A program made the position numbers and the translations under genes. From MPNO01 sp965200535 (lineage in GTDB: Bacteria > Pseudomonadota > Alphaproteobacteria > MPNO01), in contig CBDAUF010000002.1 in assembly GCA_965200535.1 (NCBI GenBank), forward strand, positions 1,674,001-1,738,000: a stretch of DNA of 64,000 nt. The letters are read 5' to 3'. Within the stretch, counting starts at the first letter, position 1, and every line of letters begins with the position of its first letter. The notes under the pieces are model-generated. The model did not search any database and was not told the DNA's origin. It was given only the letters and a program-made list of their open reading frames with translations. Shown piece by piece: positions 58,956 through 64,000 of this stretch.

Positions 58956-58981
58956 GTTCTCCCTTCCTCCTCACCGGACGT

Positions 58982-59749
58982 TCACCTGGACTGGTCGGCG
59001 ATGAATGTTCGCGCTTCGCCGATCACCTCATCGGTGATGAACATGTGGCCGCGGTCGGCATAGCGGCGAAAGCGGTATGGCGCGCCGGCGGCCTCGAGCG
59101 CGGCGGTCATCCGCAGCACCTGTTCGATCGGGATCGAGGGATCGTCGTCCGAATGGAGAATCAGCTGCGGCCTGCTGTCGGCGGCGGCGTGGCAGATGGG
59201 AGAAGCATACTTGCGGGCGTCCGGGAAAGGTTCGCCCGGCGGCGCCCAGCCTGCTCCCCAGTCCAGGCTGACGATGTCGTAGGCCCCCGATACACAGACC
59301 GCCGCGCGGAAGGTCGAGGGGTATTCGTCCCAGCCGCCGGTCTTCGCGAAACGACCCTCGCCCAGCGTCGCCGCGAGCGAAGCGAGATGCCCGCCCGACG
59401 ACATGCCGATCAGAAAGATCCGGTCGAGGTCGAGACCGTACCGGTCGGCGTTGGCATGCACCCAACGGATCGCACAGAGGACATCCTGATACGCTGCGGG
59501 AGCGGGCGAACAGGTTACCAGCCGATAGTCGATGCTCATTGCAAAGAAGCCGAACTCGGCCCATTGCTGGACATCGATGGCGCCGGTATCGCGGCGCGTT
59601 CCGAAAAACCATCGCCCACCGTGGATCGAGAGCACGACGGGTAGCCGGCCGCCGCTCTCCGGCCGCGCGATGTCGGCCAGCAGCGCGGCGCCATGGACGC
59701 TGCCGTATATGATGGTGTCCGCGTCGATCTCCACGATACCCTCCGTCAT
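58982..59749 (-). CDS. Alpha/beta hydrolase (esterase/arylformamidase-like)
   Basis: The protein has 255 residues. SIHGGRWFFG near 40 is an HGGxW oxyanion motif, as in arylformamidases. GMSSGGHLASLAATLG near 115 is the GxSxG nucleophile elbow. The aspartate is in HSDDDPSIPIEQ and the histidine in DRGHMFITDEVIGEA near the C-terminus. It hydrolyses an ester or amide. The ATG at 59749 overlaps the stop of the NHLP-like gene by 4 bases, which fits translational coupling. The substrate is unknown. Confidence 0.82.
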   Translation of the reverse strand: MTEGIVEIDADTIIYGSVHGAALLADIARPESGGRLPVVLSIHGGRWFFGTRRDTGAIDVQQWAEFGFFAMSIDYRLVTCSPAPAAYQDVLCAIRWVHANADRYGLDLDRIFLIGMSSGGHLASLAATLGEGRFAKTGGWDEYPSTFRAAVCVSGAYDIVSLDWGAGWAPPGEPFPDARKYASPICHAAADSRPQLILHSDDDPSIPIEQVLRMTAALEAAGAPYRFRRYADRGHMFITDEVIGEARTFIADQSR

Positions 59750-60291
59750 CCCAGCGCGAATCGGTCGAAGCGCACCGGCCGTTCGATGCAGGCATAACGG
59801 ATCGCCGGCGGGATCCAGCCCGCCTCGACTTTCCGGAGCAGATCCCGGGTCATCTCGTCGCCGCACGGCGGCACCGGCAATATCTGCCAGACCGCATCCG
59901 GCGTGTTTCGAACCGTCATCACGGTCATCCGGCTCGCGACCTCGATGCCCCAGCGCCGCAGCGCGGCGGCGGGATCGGCCTCAAACCGGACAGCAAAGAC
60001 CGGATCGCGCGCGATCCAGTCGAGCGGCGCGTAACGCGGGTCGCGGTAGGATTCGCCGAACGCCCTGATATCGGCGTGCACCGACGCCGCCTCCGCAGAG
60101 CGCGGCCCGGGCAACACCAGGTGGGTCAGCGACACGCTGTTCCGCACTGCCGACACGGTCTTGCCGGCAGGCAGGGTCATGCCCAGCTCCGCAAGGGCCG
60201 AACCGGCGTCGCCGACGAGACGGTCGGCGAAGGCGGGATCCGCCCAGCACGCAGCGACGATGCGCCCGACCGTGATGTTTCGCCAGTCCAT
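59746..60291 (-). CDS. Tandem nitrile-hydratase-leader-like (NHLP) protein
   Basis: The protein has 181 residues and carries two similar units, about residues 11-62 and 90-142. The first has WADPAFADRL and SALAELGMTLPAGKTV, then HLVLP. The second has ARDPVFAVRFEADPAAALRR, MTVMTVRNTPDAVWQILP and PVPP. These match the pattern of nitrile hydratase alpha-like leader peptides, in which DPxF...AL..LG.. and N-x-...LVLP recur. The CxxCSC metal motif of true nitrile hydratase is absent, and there is no double-glycine cleavage site. The function is unknown. It is the middle gene of an operon, 12 bases after a flavin monooxygenase. Confidence 0.6.
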   Translation of the reverse strand: MDWRNITVGRIVAACWADPAFADRLVGDAGSALAELGMTLPAGKTVSAVRNSVSLTHLVLPGPRSAEAASVHADIRAFGESYRDPRYAPLDWIARDPVFAVRFEADPAAALRRWGIEVASRMTVMTVRNTPDAVWQILPVPPCGDEMTRDLLRKVEAGWIPPAIRYACIERPVRFDRFALG

Positions 60292-60303
60292 CGCCGCACC
60301 CGC

Positions 60304-61506
60304 TCAGCCGTCGGTGAGGCCGAGCACGTTCCAACGCGCGCTCTCGCCGGCAGCGCCCATCAAGACCTTGCCGCAGGCCTGGGCGATCTCGTCGGCCAGC
60401 AGGATGTGCTGGGTGCCGCCGTGGATGTCGCGATAACAGCGCTGCAGGTCGCTCGGCCGAAGCGACACCCCGCGCGACGCGCGGTGGGCAAAGGTCGAAA
60501 TCCCGGAGATCACATCGTGGATATGGCGCATGGCAAGACGGATGAGCGCGATCTGCTCCAGACTGCCCTGCCGGCGGCGAGCGAACGTCTCCGACAGATC
60601 CTCCCAGGTCTGGTAGACCAGTGCGCGCGCCGCCCGGTACTTCGCTTCGGCCTCCGCATAGGCGTGCTGGAAACGCGCTCCGTCCTGCATACGGCCGAAC
60701 GCGTCCACCCGCTGGCGCGCCAGGGCGGCGAGTTCGTCGAGGGCCCGCCGCCCCATGCCCAGCGCCCAACTCGTATGGCCCCAGGTCGTCGATACCACAA
60801 GCCCGGCGCCGTATTGCGGACCGCCCCGCATCTGCGTCGGGCCGTCGAACTTGTAGCAGCACGCCGCCGGCACGAAGAGTTCGGGTTCCTTGAGCGTGTA
60901 GTCGAAACTGCCGGTGCCCCTGAGCCCGTGCACATCCCAGTTGCCGGTCAGTTCGACCGTATCCTTCGGGTGGTGGCAGAGAACGATGTCGGGATGGCCG
61001 TGCTCGTCGGTCCGCATCTCGCCGCCGTCCATGATAAAGCAGCCCGAGTGCACCCAGTCGGCATGGTAGATACCGCTCGCGTAACCCCAGTTCCCCCAGA
61101 TGACGTAGCCGCCGTCCGTCTCGCGTGCATAGCCGCGCGGCACGCCCTGGCCCGCCATCGTCGAGTTCCTGCCGCCGGGATAGACGATCCCCGCGCCCTC
61201 GTCGGAGAGGAACGGACCGGCAGATGCGCCCATGACGCCGTTGACCATCAGACACCAGCCGGCCGACCCCTCGGTGCGGGAGACCGTCTCGACGATCTCC
61301 ATCGCCTCGATGAAGGGGAGCTCGGCGCCGCCCGCATCCTTCGGGATCAGGAAAGAGTAGAGCCCGCTCTCCCGCATGGCCCCGGCAACCCGGTCGGTCT
61401 GGCGGAAGAGACGCTCCGCCTCGTCCGCATCGGCCGCGATCGTCGGCAACAGATCGGTTGCCGCCTTCCTGAGGTCCTCGAAGGAGCGTCCCGGTTGCGC
61501 GTTCAT
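60304..61506 (-). CDS. Group D flavin-dependent monooxygenase (acyl-CoA dehydrogenase fold)
   Basis: The protein has 400 residues. It is an acyl-CoA dehydrogenase-fold protein of the kind acting with free reduced flavin (HsaA or DszC-like): ESGLYSFLIPKDAGGAELPF near 47, SRTEGSAGWCLMVNG near 77, and DIHGGTQHILLADEIAQACG near 370 in place of the catalytic-base region of dehydrogenases. The start at 61506 has AGGAGA upstream. It needs a flavin reductase, and none is adjacent. It is the first gene of a three-gene operon with the NHLP-like and hydrolase genes, and probably oxygenates the substrate of that pathway. Confidence 0.75.
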   Translation of the reverse strand: MNAQPGRSFEDLRKAATDLLPTIAADADEAERLFRQTDRVAGAMRESGLYSFLIPKDAGGAELPFIEAMEIVETVSRTEGSAGWCLMVNGVMGASAGPFLSDEGAGIVYPGGRNSTMAGQGVPRGYARETDGGYVIWGNWGYASGIYHADWVHSGCFIMDGGEMRTDEHGHPDIVLCHHPKDTVELTGNWDVHGLRGTGSFDYTLKEPELFVPAACCYKFDGPTQMRGGPQYGAGLVVSTTWGHTSWALGMGRRALDELAALARQRVDAFGRMQDGARFQHAYAEAEAKYRAARALVYQTWEDLSETFARRRQGSLEQIALIRLAMRHIHDVISGISTFAHRASRGVSLRPSDLQRCYRDIHGGTQHILLADEIAQACGKVLMGAAGESARWNVLGLTDG

Positions 61507-61681
61507 CGCTTCTGTCTCCTGCGGTGGGTTGCCGAATCGCTCCGGTACGTCGCAAGGATCGTGAACCCGGGATTGCCGGGCAAGCTTTCCAGCCAACAAA
61601 CGAACGCAAATAATGACAACGGACCGCGTTTGACCTAATTTCCGATACGAAGCGGGAACCAACGCACCTTCGCACAGAAAG

Positions 61682-62767
61682 ATGATCGAGCGCGTTTCGG
61701 ATAACCGATCGGCGGGAATGCTTGCGACCGATGCAGAAGGCAACGGCCGGGCGGCGCCTGCATCCCGGCCGCCGCTGATCGACCCTTTCGACCGCCATGT
61801 CTCTTACCTCCGGGTCTCCGTCACCGACCGCTGCGATTTCCGATGCGTCTACTGCATGGCGGAGTCGATGACGTTTCTTCCCAAGGCGGAAGTTCTGACC
61901 CTCGAGGAGCTTGATCGGCTGTGCAGCGCATTCGTGCGCCGCGGCGTGCGGAAACTGCGGCTGACCGGCGGCGAGCCGCTGGTGCGCCGTAATATCGTGT
62001 GGCTGATCGAACGCTTGGGGCGCCATCTCGATGACGGCGCGCTCGACGAGTTGACGCTGACCACAAACGGCAGCCAACTCGCACGATTCGCCGCAGATCT
62101 GGTCGCGGCGGGGGTACGGCGCATCAATGTCTCGCTGGACACGCTGGACAGCGCAAAGTTCGCCGAGATCACACGCTGGGGACGGCTGGAGCAGGTCCTC
62201 GACGGTCTGGCAGCCGCCGACACCGCCGGGCTTCGCGTCAAGATCAACGCGGTAGCGATGCGCGGCGTCAATGACGACGAACTCGATCATCTGGTCGAGT
62301 GGTGCGGCGGCCGCGGCTACGATCTGACGTTCATCGAAGTCATGCCGCTCGGCGAGATCGGCGGCGATGCCCGGCTCGACCAGTACCTGCCCTTGTCGAT
62401 GGTGCGCGCCGGGCTGAAACGCCGCTTCACGCTGGATGAAAGCGACTACTCGACCGGCGGGCCGGCGCGTTACACGGTCTGCCGAGAGACCGGCGGACGG
62501 GTCGGCTTCATAACGCCGATGACCCACAATTTCTGCGAGTCCTGCAACCGCGTCCGTCTGACCTGCACGGGCACGCTCTACATGTGCCTCGGCCAGGAAG
62601 ATGCGGCCGACCTGCGCGCGCCGCTGCGAGCGAGCCAGGACGACGACCTGCTGATGGCGGCAATCGACGAGGCCATCGGACGCAAGCCGCAGGGCCACGA
62701 TTTCATCATCGACCGCCGACGGCGCGGCCCTTCGGTCTCGCGCCACATGAGCGTCACCGGCGGCTGA
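61682..62767 (+). CDS. moaA: GTP 3',8-cyclase MoaA
   Basis: The protein has 361 residues. The radical-SAM motif CDFRCVYC has Cys51, Cys55 and Cys58. The C-terminal second [4Fe-4S] motif is FCESCNRVRLTCTGTLYMC. The protein ends in SVTGG, and the C-terminal Gly-Gly is needed for catalysis. It carries out the first step of molybdenum-cofactor synthesis. It is divergent from the monooxygenase operon and 22 bases before an aminotransferase. Three molybdoenzymes in this window would use the product. Confidence 0.95.
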   Translation: MIERVSDNRSAGMLATDAEGNGRAAPASRPPLIDPFDRHVSYLRVSVTDRCDFRCVYCMAESMTFLPKAEVLTLEELDRLCSAFVRRGVRKLRLTGGEPLVRRNIVWLIERLGRHLDDGALDELTLTTNGSQLARFAADLVAAGVRRINVSLDTLDSAKFAEITRWGRLEQVLDGLAAADTAGLRVKINAVAMRGVNDDELDHLVEWCGGRGYDLTFIEVMPLGEIGGDARLDQYLPLSMVRAGLKRRFTLDESDYSTGGPARYTVCRETGGRVGFITPMTHNFCESCNRVRLTCTGTLYMCLGQEDAADLRAPLRASQDDDLLMAAIDEAIGRKPQGHDFIIDRRRRGPSVSRHMSVTGG

Positions 62768-62789
62768 GAGGCGTTTCCGGGTAGCGACG

Positions 62790-64000
62790 ATGGCGACAGC
62801 AGTCCAATCGAACCTCTACCGACTGCGCGATCCGCAGGCCCTGCTCCATCCCTATACCGATGCGGTCGAGAACGAGCGCGAGGGCTCTCTGGTGATGGCG
62901 CGCGGCGACGGCGTGTATGTCTGGGACGAGACCGGGAAGCAGTACATCGAAGGAATGGCGGGTCTGTGGTGTGTCTCGCTCGGCTTCGGCAACGAACGTC
63001 TCGCCGAAGCCGCAAGCAGGCAGATGCGGACGCTCCCCTTCTATCACGGCTTCAACCGCCGAAGCCACGAGCCTCAGGTCGAGCTTGCGGAACGCCTCAA
63101 GGCGCTCGCGCCGGTGCCCATGGCACGGACCTTCTTCGCCAACTCGGGCTCGGAGGCGATCGACACCGCAATCAAGCTGATCTGGTTCTACAACAACGCC
63201 ATCGGCCGGCCGGCGAAGAAGAAGATTGTCGGCCGCCGCCGCGGTTATCACGGCATCACGGCCGCGGCTGCGAGCGTGACGGGTGTCCCGGCGAATCACG
63301 CCGGCTTCGACCTGCCCTTCCCCGGCTTCCTCCATACCGATTGTCCGCACTACTGGCGGGAAGGGCGCGACGGTGAGAGCGAGGAAGAGTTCGCCTCGCG
63401 CTGCGCCGATTCGCTGGAGCGCCTGATCCTCGCCGAGGGACCCGAGACCGTCGCCGCCTTCTTCGCCGAGCCGGTGATGGGCGCCGGCGGCGTCATCCTG
63501 CCGCCGGCGACCTATTTCGAGAAAATCCAGCGGGTTCTCAAACGATACGACGTACTGTTCGTGGTCGACGAAGTGATCTGCGGCTTCGGACGGACAGGCA
63601 GCCTGTGGGGCTCGCAGACCTTCGATCTCGAGCCGGACATGCTGACGATGGCCAAGGCGCTGTCGTCGGGCTACCTGCCCATCGCCGCGGTGCAGATGAA
63701 CGAGAAAGTGTATCGCGGCATTGCCGAGGGGAGCCACGCCCACGGGACGCTGGGCCACGGCTTCACTTATTCCGGACACCCGGTCTCGGCGGCGGTCGCG
63801 CTGGAGACACTGGCGATTTACGACGAGATCGACCTTGTGGGGCAGGTCGAGAAGACCGCGCCCCGCCTGCAGGACGGCCTCGCCGCCTTCGCCGATCATC
63901 CGCTCATCGGCGAGGTTGCGGGCGTCGGCCTGGTGGCCGTAGCGGAGCTGGTCGCCGACGGCGCGACCGGACGGCCTTTCGATCCGGCGGCGAATGTGGG
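62790..64000 (+). CDS. Class III aminotransferase, 3' end outside window
   Basis: The visible part has about 403 residues and is not finished at the window edge. It is a fold-type I class III enzyme: GVYVWDETGKQYIEGMAGLW near 41, FFANSGSEAIDTAIKL near 112, VVDEVICGFGRTGSLWG near 259 with the PLP aspartate, and TMAKALSSGYLPIAAV near 288 with the PLP lysine. Such omega-type enzymes move amino groups from beta-alanine, taurine, diamines or related amines to pyruvate or 2-oxoglutarate. The donor cannot be set from sequence. It lies 22 bases after moaA. Confidence 0.88.
   Translation, partial: MATAVQSNLYRLRDPQALLHPYTDAVENEREGSLVMARGDGVYVWDETGKQYIEGMAGLWCVSLGFGNERLAEAASRQMRTLPFYHGFNRRSHEPQVELAERLKALAPVPMARTFFANSGSEAIDTAIKLIWFYNNAIGRPAKKKIVGRRRGYHGITAAAASVTGVPANHAGFDLPFPGFLHTDCPHYWREGRDGESEEEFASRCADSLERLILAEGPETVAAFFAEPVMGAGGVILPPATYFEKIQRVLKRYDVLFVVDEVICGFGRTGSLWGSQTFDLEPDMLTMAKALSSGYLPIAAVQMNEKVYRGIAEGSHAHGTLGHGFTYSGHPVSAAVALETLAIYDEIDLVGQVEKTAPRLQDGLAAFADHPLIGEVAGVGLVAVAELVADGATGRPFDPAANV

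Noticed and set aside
59746..60291. Nitrile hydratase alpha subunit
   Set aside because: The metal-binding CxxCSC is absent and no beta subunit is adjacent.
61507..61681. A molybdenum-cofactor riboswitch before moaA
   Set aside because: The 175-base gap shows no sequence I could match to the Moco RNA motif, and no clear paired structure was found by eye.
1..64000. CRISPR arrays, insertion sequences, prophage genes, rRNA genes
   Set aside because: No regularly spaced repeats, transposase, integrase or phage proteins, or rRNA-like sequence were seen in reading the window.

Overview
This is one contiguous stretch of a GC-rich chromosome from an alphaproteobacterium, most likely a heterotroph with wide catabolic range. 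The lineage call rests on the housekeeping run murA - DUF2948 - hisG - hisD - UPF0262 - low-molecular-weight phosphatase-like - maf - RNase E/G - yacG - tRNA-Phe (23.0-30.2 kb), a familiar alphaproteobacterial order, on a short-form HisG, and on many TRAP and TctABC solute transporters with amidohydrolases and CoA-ester enzymes. TGA ends many genes, so the standard code applies. A perfect parS palindrome at 9041-9056 suggests the window lies in the origin-proximal domain. No insertion sequence, prophage, CRISPR array or rRNA gene was seen.

Layout. 0-9 kb: a TRAP transporter cut by the left edge (plus strand), facing a minus-strand operon with a second complete TRAP transporter, an amidohydrolase and a fused TctA-TctB permease. 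9-16 kb: a citrate-synthase-fold protein, a thiolase, an orphan molybdenum hydroxylase large subunit, a flavin split-barrel protein and an acyl-CoA synthetase. 16-23 kb: a formyltransferase of the formyl-THF dehydrogenase hydrolase type, an ACMSD-like amidohydrolase with a DadA-like oxidoreductase, an SDR with a TTC38-like TPR protein, and an acyl-CoA dehydrogenase-fold protein whose residues point to a sulfinopropanoyl-CoA desulfinase. 23-30 kb: the housekeeping block. 30-39 kb: a minus-strand operon with a CoA-transferase, SDR, ATZ/TRZ amidohydrolase and a PadBCD-like cytoplasmic molybdenum oxidoreductase with a fused Fe-S/NrfD subunit, next to a LysR gene. 39-42.6 kb: an ammonium transporter with a stop codon in its signal peptide, a class 1 dihydroorotate dehydrogenase and aspartate carbamoyltransferase.

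42.7-59 kb is an aromatic-catabolism island. A second molybdopterin oxidoreductase and a RidA protein precede a meta-cleavage lower pathway (semialdehyde dehydrogenase, hydratase, acetaldehyde dehydrogenase, aldolase, decarboxylase). This is followed by a gentisate-type bicupin dioxygenase rather than the usual extradiol dioxygenase. On the other strand are a fumarylacetoacetate-hydrolase-family enzyme, a Rieske oxygenase alpha subunit and a TctABC importer; the Rieske ferredoxin and reductase are divergent from the importer. The set reads as import, ring hydroxylation, ring cleavage and breakdown to pyruvate and acetyl-CoA.

59-61.5 kb holds a three-gene operon: a group D flavin monooxygenase, a protein made of two tandem nitrile-hydratase-leader-like (NHLP) units, and an alpha/beta hydrolase. 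I find this the most likely undescribed system. The window ends with moaA, which fits the three molybdoenzymes here, and a class III aminotransferase cut by the right edge. Two genes (yacG and the second tctAB) appear to start at AUC codons placed behind good Shine-Dalgarno sequences.
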